From Trachelipus rathkii (lineage: Eukaryota; Arthropoda; Malacostraca; Isopoda; Trachelipodidae), in NCBI GenBank assembly GCA_015478945.1, contig JABUQX010113517.1, positions 17,501 to 34,350 of the forward strand: DNA of 16,850 nucleotides. Direction: 5' to 3'. The notes below the pieces were generated by a model that did no database searches, had not been told where the DNA came from, and worked only from the letters and a program-made list of their open reading frames with translations. Of this stretch, positions 1-8,165 are shown one piece after another. Positions within the stretch are counted from its first letter, which is position 1, and each line of letters begins with the position of its first letter. The translations under genes were made by a program, and so were the position numbers.

Positions 1-60
1 AGAAAATTCAAGGTACTTTCAATTGCCTTGGAAGTTAAGGAGGAGCTTGAAGTTAAATAA
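1..60 (+). CDS. possible C-terminal tail of an ORF cut by the window edge
   Basis: Frame 1 is open from the first base and ends in TAA at 58-60, giving the tail RKFKVLSIALEVKEELEVK. It is charged and Glu/Lys-rich, as many C-terminal helices are. AATAAA at 56-61 overlaps the stop codon and could act as a poly(A) signal, although that is close to the stop for a eukaryotic 3' end. Only 19 codons are visible, so chance is a serious alternative. No family is recognised. Confidence 0.22.
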   Translation, partial: RKFKVLSIALEVKEELEVK

Positions 61-218
61 AGATTATTATTCTTATTTGTTTTACTGGTATAAGTTTTTA
101 CCGTTGAAGTTTTGTTTTATTTATCAAGTGAGCCTACATAAAATATAGTTAGTATAGGGGAGAGAAGCAACGCACCCAAAGTTATGAGATTACTCCGAAC
201 CCATTGTGAACATTTGTG

Positions 219-226
219 GTTTAGGG
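219..226. repeat. hAT target-site duplication, left copy
   Basis: GTTTAGGG lies directly before the left terminus of the element at 227. It is identical to the copy at 839-846. Eight base pairs is the target duplication length of the hAT superfamily. Confidence 0.9.
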
Positions 227-838
227 CAGGGATGGCAAACATTTTAAATTGACTGGGTCGGTTTTGATACCTTAATTTAGAAAAAAACAGAAGTAGGTCA
301 CAAATTTATTTACTATATTAATATTAATGAGAAACTTGTTGTAGCATCTTGTTTTGCTAGCGTTATAATCCGGGGTTCATATTTTGTAGTTTTCAGTTTT
401 ACACATGCAGCACTTACATCTGCACTAAGACGATTCCTGGTGCTTGATTTTATAAAATTTATATGTGAAAACAACTATTCACATGAATTTTGGCACAAGT
501 GACTGACGCAACAACAAGATGACTGTAGTATGACAATTTCATCATTAACTGCCACACCCAAAGAAGACGAAGGTGGAGCTGCCAACTAAGTTGTCAAATA
601 CTAATTAAATATTATAATGTCCACTTATGGTACTGTGAGAAAAATCATTTCTCTGAAATTAGCGTTCAATAATGAACGAAGATTTTTTAGATTCTTAAAT
701 TATAAAGAAGTGTATGGGTGACTCCTGAAAGCTCTTCTCATAGTAGCATAACTGGACATTTATTTGGTATAAATTCCTAAAAGCGAAGTGGATGGTGGGT
801 CACTTTGTGACCCGCGGGTCAGTATTTCGCCATCCCTA
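227..838. mobile_element. non-autonomous hAT DNA transposon (MITE-like), 612 bp
   Basis: The left end reads CAGGGATGGCAAAC. The right end, read inward on the other strand, is TAGGGATGGCGAAA. These form short imperfect terminal inverted repeats of the CAGNGNTGGC type typical of hAT elements. A perfect 8-bp duplication, GTTTAGGG, flanks the element. The interior has no long ORF, so movement would need a transposase supplied in trans. The right subterminal region holds a 7-bp-stem hairpin (GGGTCAC at 797-803, GTGACCC at 807-813) overlapping the 12-bp palindrome GACCCGCGGGTC at 809-820. A subterminal palindrome of this kind may be a transposase-binding region, which is inference. The perfect duplication suggests the insertion is not very old. 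Confidence 0.9.
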
Positions 839-846
839 GTTTAGGG
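839..846. repeat. hAT target-site duplication, right copy
   Basis: GTTTAGGG directly follows the right terminus at 838 and is identical to the copy at 219-226. Between 847 and about 1110 I see no gene or repeat. Confidence 0.9.
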
Positions 847-1119
847 TATACCTCGTAGCACACAAATGCTTAATGGTTCGCCACTCTTCGGGGTCATTTT
901 ATACACCCTTGCTGCACAGGAGTAGACACATACTCTATTCACATGTCATAAACACAATTACATAACACTTCCTTCAATACTTTGAATAGGAAACGATACA
1001 ACAGGACTTTATAGCACTTTATTCACCCCTTTCCCCCTCACCATCTGGGAGTTGACGGACTCCAGTGGTGGGGTTGGTACCATCACGGGATTGCCAGACT
1101 GTTCTGGTGCATAATCGCC

Positions 1120-1926
1120 TTTCTTTATTAATTTCTGCAACCTTCACGGCCTTTTCTCAAATTTCCACTTTGTTAAATAACACCTCTCTTTTTCTCGATC
1201 TCATCTGTTGTTCTTAACCGAGACACAGGTGCTCCAGTGCTATTACAGCAAACTTTTGTCTGTTCTCTAATACTGTCTCTATTCTCAAATTTCATTCAAT
1301 GGCGGATGTTGCGCATATGTACCCAACGATGCAATCTGTGCTCGTGTTTCTAATTTGGAGTTTTCTGCATTTTGTACCTTACGGCTCTCATATCAACCTA
1401 CAACTAAATTCATCTGTTCATTCTATTATCGCCTAGCTCTACTGGATATCCTAAAATCTTTGATTATCTAAACCAAAAATTAGAACACATTCTCTCTTTC
1501 TCTCTTTTCTCGGAAATCATTATTTTGAATGATTTCAATGTTAAAAATCGTCATTGGCTTTCCTCTAGTTCTCATGAAAAACTTGATGAGCTTGCTTACC
1601 ATTTCTCTATCTAAAATTTTCTTGAGCAGTTAGTGCAGATCCTCACTCGTATCCTTGATCGCCTGGAGCTGAGCCCAACATTCTAATCCTTTTTCTAACT
1701 TCTAATCCCTCTCTTTATTCTATTAAACTCTTTCCTCCTCTGGGTTCCTCAGATCACCTTCTTATCTCTGTATGTTCATATATCTCTTCAAGTCATCTGC
1801 AGGAAAGACCCTCGCCTACGGAGAGAAAACGTTTTTGTCACTTCGGTTCCCCAAATTGGTCGAACTTGCTCCCTTGGACTTGCTGCTTCTTTGATTTCCC
1901 ATGGAACGACTATGGTACATGCAATT
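1120..1926 (+). pseudogene. decayed Jockey-like LINE fragment: N-terminal part of ORF2 with AP endonuclease domain
   Basis: In an intact element this domain nicks target DNA to prime reverse transcription. Translation across the three forward frames gives pieces that fit the APE-type endonuclease of decapod Jockey elements, in order. They are HLLFLTETQV near 1202-1231, CCAYVPNDAICARVSNLE near 1308-1362, ILNDFNVKNRHWLSSSSHEK near 1524-1583 (the GDFNV catalytic-type motif, with G changed to N), then SPNIL and LGSSDHLLIS near 1672-1770, and FDFPWNDY near 1890-1913. Many stops and frameshifts are present, so it cannot be functional. Similarity stops just after the FPWNDY motif at about 1926, so the reverse transcriptase part is missing. 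A minus-strand piece of what looks like the same lineage lies at 5165-5600. The clade call rests on recalled family motifs. Confidence 0.85.
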
Positions 1927-1948
1927 CCCTCCACATGAAGGTGGAGGG
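1927..1948. repeat. perfect 8-bp hairpin at the LINE breakpoint
   Basis: CCCTCCAC at 1927-1934 and GTGGAGGG at 1941-1948 are separated by ATGAAG. It sits exactly where Jockey similarity ends. A related CCCTCC/GAGGG pairing follows at 1963-1976. Confidence 0.7.
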
Positions 1949-2265
1949 AGCACATCCACATTCCCTCCCATGAGGGAAAATATCGTACTAAAGAAACTTT
2001 GTAATATAAACAACCTCAAATATATTGATATTATTTCAAAACACGTCATAAGAAAGTAAACAAGATTACAGCATAATCCTCCTTATCAACTCAGAAAGTC
2101 GCATATAATCACATGCTTACATCGACAACTACAAAACATTTTTTTACAGAAGGATTGGCATATACAAAAACTGAACATGATATATATGTATACAAAGGAG
2201 GTCTATATTCATAATTAACATTGTGTACAAACGAACTTAGAGAAAACAAAACACGACAATAGCAC
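1949..2265. other. AT-rich spacer, nothing recognised
   Basis: About 300 bases of moderately AT-rich DNA lie between the Jockey fragment and the microsatellite. I see no coding region, RNA gene or transposon end. Confidence 0.6.
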
Positions 2266-2380
2266 ATAAATAAATAAATAAATAATAATAATGAATAATA
2301 ATAATAATAATAATAAATAATAATAATAATAATATAATAATAATAATAATATAATAATAATAATATATAATAATAATAAT
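2266..2380. repeat. (AAAT)n / (AAT)n microsatellite
   Basis: It begins as AAAT units and changes to imperfect AAT units. A short unique bridge (ccgcttatag) separates it from the (TA)n tract that follows. Confidence 0.95.
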
Positions 2381-2390
2381 CCGCTTATAG

Positions 2391-2430
<40 letters not shown>

Positions 2431-2487
2431 ATATATATTAATTATATATATATTATAATATATATATATAATATATATTATATATTA

Positions 2488-2570
<83 letters not shown>
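2391..2570. repeat. (TA)n microsatellite with ATTA interruptions
   Basis: About 180 bp of almost pure alternating T and A. Its right end abuts the 3' side of the broken coding region at 2598-3440. Confidence 0.97.
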
Positions 2571-2572
<2 letters not shown>

Positions 2573-2597
2573 GAATGTTCCTTACATGAATACTGGC

Positions 2598-3440
2598 TTA
2601 TGAAACCTCACTAAGATTTAAACCCTCCAAATCTTTACACAAATGGCAGTCATCCTCGTCATTACATCTAAGATACTTTTTCAATTCCTCAATTCCGTCC
2701 CTGAGCACATATGTGACAAGTTCACGCCCTGGCACTACCATATGTTTTGGGTCAGGATCATCCACGTAAATAGATTCTTCAAGCTGACGAATAAAGTTAT
2801 GAACATCTATAGAGGCTACGAACTGATTAAATATCTTCAGAATCTTTGGGTAACAGTTTTTTAAATGTATAATATATTTCGTATAACATATAATGGGCTG
2901 CAGTAGCATAATCGGTCAACATTTCTGTTTTACGCAACTTTTTAACATTATCTGTCGACCTCGAGCCATATATTTTATTTGGGATGTCCCTCTAATGTAG
3001 AAATTATAAGGTGTTGGGTTAAATAGCCCTGTATCTTCTCACCTCTGCCATATTCTAATATCCATAATATTCGTATCTAGATATTTAGATAAGGTTAAAG
3101 TAAGTATCTTACCATCATGGTCTCCACCTCCACTGATAACTATCTTCCGACGGTTTAAGATATTGTGTGACTTAAAGTGTTCATTTACCCAATCTTCAGC
3201 ATGTTGGCATACACAAAGTAATTCGTCCGAAGTCATAAAAATACGCCTGTTACTATGGTATACTACATCTGAAATATGCAAAACCGTCTGGCTTTCTTCT
3301 ATATATGAATGATACATCACTTTTCGGAACATTAATTTCCAACTGTACAATGTCTCGTATAGAGATGTATTTATCAGACGAACCATTCTAACGGTAGGAA
3401 TATACATCATATGAAACTGAACACTTTTAAGACAGAGCAC
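2598..3440 (-). pseudogene. broken or intron-containing protein gene of unknown family
   Basis: Three coding-like segments lie head to tail on the minus strand. Segment A (3440 to about 3039) encodes roughly 130 residues. An in-frame TAG lies just upstream, and the first ATG codons are the MM of FHMMYIPT; A contains KIVISGGGDHDGKILTLTLS and ends in DIRIWQR. Segment B (about 2989 to 2865) is in another frame and includes MLTDYATAAHYMLYEIYYTF. Segment C (about 2865 to 2598) is in a third frame, includes DDPDPKHMVVPGRELVTY and ends CHLCKDLEGLNLSEVS before TAA. A to B can be joined by a 53-nt GT-AG intron (2990-3042). B to C needs a one-base shift in an A-rich stretch near 2850-2865, either a mutation or an assembly error. 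No transmembrane segment is obvious. I do not recognise the family. A host gene and an old viral integration are both possible, with no direct evidence for either. Confidence 0.55.
2990..3042 (-). other. candidate 53-nt spliceosomal intron
   Basis: On the minus strand the end of segment A reads CAGAG|GTGAGA, a near-consensus donor. The interval ends TTTCTACATTAGAG, giving a pyrimidine-rich AG acceptor. Splicing at this second AG joins AG to G as an Arg codon and keeps the next segment open for about 45 codons. The stronger TAG two bases earlier would be out of frame. Very short introns occur in arthropods. A plain frameshift explains the data as well. Confidence 0.35.
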
Positions 3441-3544
3441 ACGCTTCTACTCACGTTCAACTAAAACGATTATGAGCGCTAAAATAAGTCTCGAGAGAAA
3501 AGAAAATGTAATATTACTGGAGCAAAACAAGTTTAAGAGATAAG

Positions 3545-3606
3545 GGATATTTTGGCCAATCACAGGAAAGGTAAAGGATATTTTAGCCAGTCACAGGAAA
3601 GGTAAG
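3545..3606. repeat. 31-bp tandem duplication, two copies
   Basis: Unit 1 (3545-3575) and unit 2 (3576-3606) share the frame ggatatttt-gcca-tcacaggaaaggtaa and differ at only a few positions. Read on the minus strand, unit 1 has GATTGGCC, an inverted CCAAT-type box, and unit 2 has GACTGGCT. The pair lies about 100-170 bp upstream of the minus-strand coding segment, where a promoter would be, but promoter function is speculation. Confidence 0.8.
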
Positions 3607-3811
3607 CCTAGATAACAGATACTTCCAACATGGAAATAGCATCCAAAGTCTTACACGGTTGAAACGCCACGCTCTGCAACGTGGGAATCAACTCGGCATA
3701 CCTCAGAACATACTAATCAACACCGAGTTTGACTTCGTAGCTCCAAAAACAAAAATGTTGCACAGGTGCATTAGTAAAGGGGGGTAGGGGAACTATCTAT
3801 TACTAATTCGT

Positions 3812-4110
3812 ACTAGGAGTGATTCGATTCCATCATAAACCACAGGAATCGATTCAGCAGTATCGATTATGTACTAATCGATATCAATATCGGGTATATT
3901 CTGTCACATACGATATATCGCACTAGACGGGCTAGCCAAGGTGGACGGAGTACTAGCTCACACTAGGAGTGCCACGAGACCGTTATAAACCACAGCAATC
4001 GACTCCCCATACTTATAACATAGGGGTAGACAAACCTAAATTAGGTATATTCTAATGATGTACGCTATGATTACTAGAAAGTGCTAGAACGCAGCTGTGC
4101 CAGCTGGTTT
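3812..4110. repeat. diverged head-to-tail dimer of a 150-bp unit
   Basis: Matched landmarks recur at a spacing of 150-151: ACTAGGAGT at 3812 and 3962, ATAAACCACA at 3835 and 3985, RGGTATATTCT at 3892 and 4043. The intervening bases are only partly alike, so the duplication is old. Unit 1 is rich in ATCGAT-type palindromes (3846-3890). This may be a remnant of a short satellite. Confidence 0.7.
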
Positions 4111-4116
4111 GTTCTG

Positions 4117-4124
4117 TGACGTCA
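4117..4124. promoter_or_regulatory. TGACGTCA palindrome (CRE-like), function unknown
   Basis: The sequence is the full 8-bp CREB/ATF palindrome. No transcription unit is evident next to it. It may also be the edge of an unrecognised repeat, since the composition becomes AT-rich right after it. Confidence 0.2.
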
Positions 4125-4779
4125 CTTCTACCAAAAGTCCAAATATCACTGATACTACTGAAACAGAACAAATTTAAAAAAATTTTTTATGGGACATAAT
4201 AAAAAAAATATCTCAAAGCTTTGTTTTTTTGAAAAAGTTGAAATTTTGCGATAATTTTTTTCTACTCCTCGATCTAATTCAAATTTTCAGGGCGTATATA
4301 GTACGTCGAGATACATCTTTTTTTATTAGATTGAACCTTCCGTAAATACAGGGAGTTTCAAAACAGTTAAAAAATATGGTGGTAAATTTGTATAATGATT
4401 TTGATATGTTTATTTAATAAAATTTAAAAGTACACTTTGGAAGTGTTGAATTTTTTTAAACACTGCTATTAGGCCATATAGTATAAATCAGGATACATTT
4501 ATCAATGATATATTTTATTGTAAATTTTTCATTACAATATGCAGGTAAATGTCGTAGCTAGCAGAGTCTCATATAATTTTCTTACTGCTGAATTCTTCAT
4601 ACAGCATAGTTGAAGAACATTTGCAAAATTGAATTTACAAGCATTAAAAGAAATTATATAATCCGTTTATGTCAATTTAATTTAGTATCTGTAATGTAGT
4701 ATTGTTCTTCATTTTTGGATAGCAAGTAGTTCCATTTGATTAGCTTTTTTCATATGTTCATAATTGACCAAATGAATAA
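4125..4779. other. AT-rich spacer with a weak internal duplication
   Basis: No gene is seen. A stretch around 4291-4316 (ggcgtatatagt...gatacat) is echoed at 4472-4498 (ggccatatagt...gatacat), 182 bp downstream. With frequent T and A runs this suggests the body of a decayed non-autonomous element, but I found no termini or target duplication. Confidence 0.45.
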
Positions 4780-4819
4780 ATTATATATATATATATTATA
4801 TATATATATATATTATATA

Positions 4820-4856
<37 letters not shown>

Positions 4857-4916
4857 TATATATATTACTATATATATATAATATATATATATATATAGTA
4901 TATATATATAATATAT
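4780..4916. repeat. (TA)n microsatellite
   Basis: About 137 bp of TA units with scattered ATTA interruptions. The next 250 bases, to about 5165, hold no recognised gene. They carry a 7-bp inverted repeat, TTTTTGT at 5097-5103 with ACAAAAA at 5119-5125. Confidence 0.97.
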
Positions 4917-5164
4917 GTGTGTGGAAGAGAAAAGCTTGATAGCTCAAAAGTGTATAAAAACAATTGAAAAACACTTTGACTTCGACTGTATATAATTTTT
5001 TTAAAATTTACTTGAAATTTGTACAAAAAGGGAAGAAATTTTGAATAAAAATATAGAATCTGCTCCTGTTCGCGGCTCTTGACACCAACAATTTGCTTTT
5101 TGTTATATAACGCTTTCGACAAAAATTATTTTCATGTTAATGTCAAATGTCCATCGGACATCCG

Positions 5165-5600
5165 ATCCAAACATTAGAGGTAGTATTTATTTATTAGATT
5201 AATTCAGAGAGAGATTTGTAGAATTAAAGATTTAAATTTCACAAAGTTAAGAAAACTCAACTGGGAAATTCTATCCAGATCAACAAAAATAGATTCTGAA
5301 ATATTAAGTCGAGGGGCATCTCATGCATAAAGGAGGGGCAGATTCGAAACGTGTATAGAAGAATAGAGGAACGAGTTATCGGCGTATGAATGGAAATGGT
5401 TAAAAAAGTAGCTGAGAAGATCATTAAAATAAGAAGATTGGATAGACTTGTAGATAAGACAGACCCTGAGGAGCACCATAGTTGACAGGAAAGCAAGAAG
5501 AAATCTGCTTCTCAGCAAAAACTGATATGGGGATATTAGCAATAAAGTTGGACATACATAAGCATAGAGAAGGGGGAAACCAAAAAAAGAGGAGATTGTA
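5165..5600 (-). pseudogene. decayed Jockey-like LINE fragment: reverse transcriptase palm region
   Basis: This part of ORF2 copies the element RNA into DNA. On the minus strand, pieces in two frames match the Jockey palm in order. They are FPVNYGAPQG (the PVxxGVPQG motif, 5500 down to about 5470), IFLFNDLLS with a shifted frame (about 5430), HSYADNSFLYSS at about 5400-5360, where the catalytic YADD box has become YADN, then DLDRISQ and LNFVKF near 5285-5240. Stops, a frameshift and loss of the second catalytic Asp make it dead. It is only about 430 bp, with no endonuclease part. It is opposite in strand to the endonuclease piece at 1120-1926, so the two are separate insertions or the result of an inversion. 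Low similarity may extend slightly past either end. Confidence 0.82.
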
Positions 5601-5612
5601 ATAGGGGAGAAC

Positions 5613-5806
5613 CAGAACCCTCCGAATCTTAGAAGGAGGGGTAAGGTTTCAACCCTTCGGGCTGAGACCCAAAACCCGCTTACACCCCCTTAGGGGTGAT
5701 CCCCCTTCGTTGGATTCACACCCTTTCAACGAGTGCGTCCCCGTAGGTGATCTCCAAGAAGTGCTTACAGTTCTGGCAAATCGCATCTGTATGATGCGCT
5801 GTTGCC
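5613..5806. repeat. cluster of five consecutive GC-rich hairpins
   Basis: In order: CCCTCC with GGAGGG (5614-5639); a 10-bp imperfect stem GGTTTCA-CCC / GGG-TGAGACC (5645-5669, TTC loop); CACCCC with GGGGTG (5683-5698); CGTTG with CAACG (5708-5731); and GGCAA-CGCATC / GATGCG-TTGCC (5775-5806). The block is much richer in GC than its surroundings and lies between the Jockey fragment and the satellite. It does not fold as a tRNA. Its identity is unknown; a decayed SINE, foldback element or structured RNA are options. Confidence 0.6.
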
Positions 5807-5814
5807 ATACCTAT

Positions 5815-6780
5815 CAGTTTGTTTATAGTAAAGCTTGAGATTGTTATACTTTGTTAATGTCTACAGTTTATTCACGTTTAATGTATGCCTGGTATGCTGT
5901 GGTACTATATGTTTTTAGTTTAGGAAATATTATGTTAGCATTTATTCGTTGATCTGCATGATCGATAGGTTATTTTATGATGTTTGACTGTGAATTTTGC
6001 TGATGTCTACGTTTATTCATAGTTCAAAATGATGTTATATTTGAAATGGATGACACATTGATGAATGTAGTATCAATTCATAGTTCAAGATGCTGATACC
6101 TTTGAAAGTTTGAACACTTTGTTAAGGAATTTTGTTAGATAATGCTGATTTATCTGCCTATGTTATGATTGAAAATCCAGTATAGATTGAATTTTGCTGT
6201 ATGATGAGGGATAGGTTGAGAACTTATTCATGAGTCCAAATATTAATGTCTTATTCGTAGATTCTAATGTCGTAATCTTTGTGAAGTTTTCACCCATTGT
6301 AAAGTGTTAGTATGTAAGCTATGTTTAATTTTATGTTACGTTTTGTTTAAAATATTACTATGAGCAATTGAAATTAAAACTGGTTTGTTAGAGAAATGAT
6401 AAGTTTCGTAAGATATTAATGTGTTAACTGACGATGATGTCTTAGAAACGTGAGTAGAGGGTAATTTTTTTGCTGGGTATTGTTAGGTTTGCTCAATAAT
6501 TTTGCTAATGTCTACGTTTATTCATAGTTCAAATGATGATGTTTTATTCGATATGAGTGACATTTTTTTTTCTTTGATGAAGATAGGGTCAGTTCATAGT
6601 TCATGATGCAGGATCATTGATAGATTGGTCACTTTATTCAGGGATTTTGTTAGATAATACGGTATTAGCTGTCGTGATATGTTGGAAAAGTGGGATACAT
6701 TTGAGCGCTTTTTTGTATGTATGTTAGCTACTTTACCCTTGATAAGTGGGGAATTTGTGAATGTTAGCCGATTATTCGTA
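5815..6780 (+). repeat. degenerate left edge of the satellite array
   Basis: Satellite words (actttgttaatgt, cagtttattcacg, atgttagcat-ttattcgttg) appear scrambled from about 5840. A longer unit is duplicated here: 5993-6147 and 6498-6662 share aattttgctratgtctacg, tttattcatagttcaaa and ttttgttagataat at an offset of about 505 bp. The edge is more diverged than the interior, as expected at a satellite border. Confidence 0.7.
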
Positions 6781-7185
6781 CGTGAGGTATGTTAGGTTTT
6801 GTCGTTGTCATTATATTCTTAGTTCAGTTTATGATATGTTGCTTTATTGATGTGAAAACTTTGTTACCTCATATATCTCGTAGGTCCTGTATGATAAATA
6901 TGGTTAAGGTTATGATAATGATTGTTAAATATTACTATGTTAAGGTAAAAATACATGATATGTTACAGATACGTTTGAAAAAGTGTGAACAGGTTTACGT
7001 TCTGGATGCAACGTTAGTTTTTACTGCTGTTAAGTAGCGGAACTTGTATATGTTGACTGTTTATTCAAACGTAAGGTATTGTTAGGTTTGTCGTTGTTAC
7101 GTTATATTCTTTAGTTCAGGTTATGTATGTTTAGCTTAATTGATGTTAAAACTTTGTTTATGTAGACAGCTGTTGGTTGATCTGT

Positions 7186-7400
7186 GTATAAAGAATTCAT
7201 TTTTTAAATGTTTTTTTTATAACAAAATTGAACTTTCTTAATATACTTGAATCAATAGGTCAACAGATCATGGAAGGGTGGGTGGGGAAGGGAGTGGAGG
7301 AACGGATGGTTTGATTTACTGAGTTATTGATTACTGTCTTAAAATCAGTAAACTATTACACTTTACTATGATATTTTTATTCAAAGAACTTGTTTTTATA
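7186..7400 (+). repeat. composite satellite block, copy 1, with G-rich tract
   Basis: The block enters the monomer after tcgttg-tga-tctgt. It runs tataaagaa...aatcaataggtcaacagatcatgg, then a G-rich tract (7273-7303, runs GGG, GGG, GGGG, GGG), then ggtttgatttactga and agtaaactattacacttta. It ends at tcaaagaacttgtttttata near 7383. The words aaagaactt-tttttat stand near both ends as direct repeats. Confidence 0.8.
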
Positions 7401-7888
7401 TTATGTTTGGATAAAACTTTTGTTATTTTTATGTATGTTGGATAAAAACTTTGTTATAGGCTTATAATTATTCATGCGATTTTTATATTTATCTGTTTTT
7501 ATCTCGAATATTTGTTAATCTTACTCTGTTTAATGTAAAAACTGTTTACGTTTTAGAGTTTATATTCGTTGTCAGTATGATAATTAGACAGGGTTTAGAT
7601 AAATTTTTGTAAATATTAACATGATAATGTAAAATTGACATTGATTTGTTAGAGAAAATATGCTTGAACAAGTGTGAATAGGTTACGCTTTGTCCGCTGT
7701 TATACTTACTGTTGTTTAGTATGGAACTTTGTTTAATGTTAGCCATTTATTCCCGTAAGTTGTGTATGGTTTGTCGTTGTACATTATAATTCTAGTTCTG
7801 GTAATGCTATGTTTTAGCTTTATTATGTGGAAAATAAGAATACTTATCTAGCCGCGTCATATGTTACGTTAGCATATATTCGTTGGTT

Positions 7889-8165
7889 AGTATATAAAGA
7901 ACTTATTTATGTTGTTATGTTTATCCGAAATGATACTCGCAATGTGACTTGATCAATAGATCACAAGATCACGAAGGGTTGGTGGGAGAAGAAGAGGAGG
8001 GGAAGGGGAGGGAGGGAGGGACTCCCTTGAATTAGTGAAAAGGCTCCCCTCAAGGGGAGGGGAGGGGTGGTTTGATTTACTATTTACTGATTTAGTGATT
8101 TACAGCTTTAGGATCGGTAAACTATTACACTTTACTACGATTTTTTATTCAAAGCTTATTTTTAT
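7889..8165 (+). repeat. composite satellite block, copy 2, strongest quadruplex motif
   Basis: The order is the same as copy 1: tataaagaacttattta, gatcaatagatcacaagatc, G-rich tract, ggtttgatttact, ggtaaactattacacttta, tcaaagctta-tttttat. The tract has GGGG-aa-GGGG-a-GGG-a-GGG-a-GGG at 7999-8020 and a second run at 8054-8070. An inverted repeat CTCCCC/GGGGAG (8044-8059) lies between them. The tract is longer than in copies 1 and 3. Confidence 0.85.

Noticed and set aside
1816..2049. 77-residue minus-strand frame over the Jockey fragment end
   Set aside because: It is antisense to the recognised endonuclease remnants and crosses the hairpin; a shadow frame.
4736..5122. Open frames on both strands over the (TA)n tract
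   Set aside because: Ile/Tyr-rich translations come directly from TA repeats; there is no conserved protein feature.
5761..5810. tRNA gene
   Set aside because: The strong hairpin is not followed by anticodon and T arms, and no B box is seen.
6789..7037. 82-residue plus-strand frame within the satellite
   Set aside because: The frame is not kept in other monomers, which carry frequent indels at the same positions; it is a chance opening.
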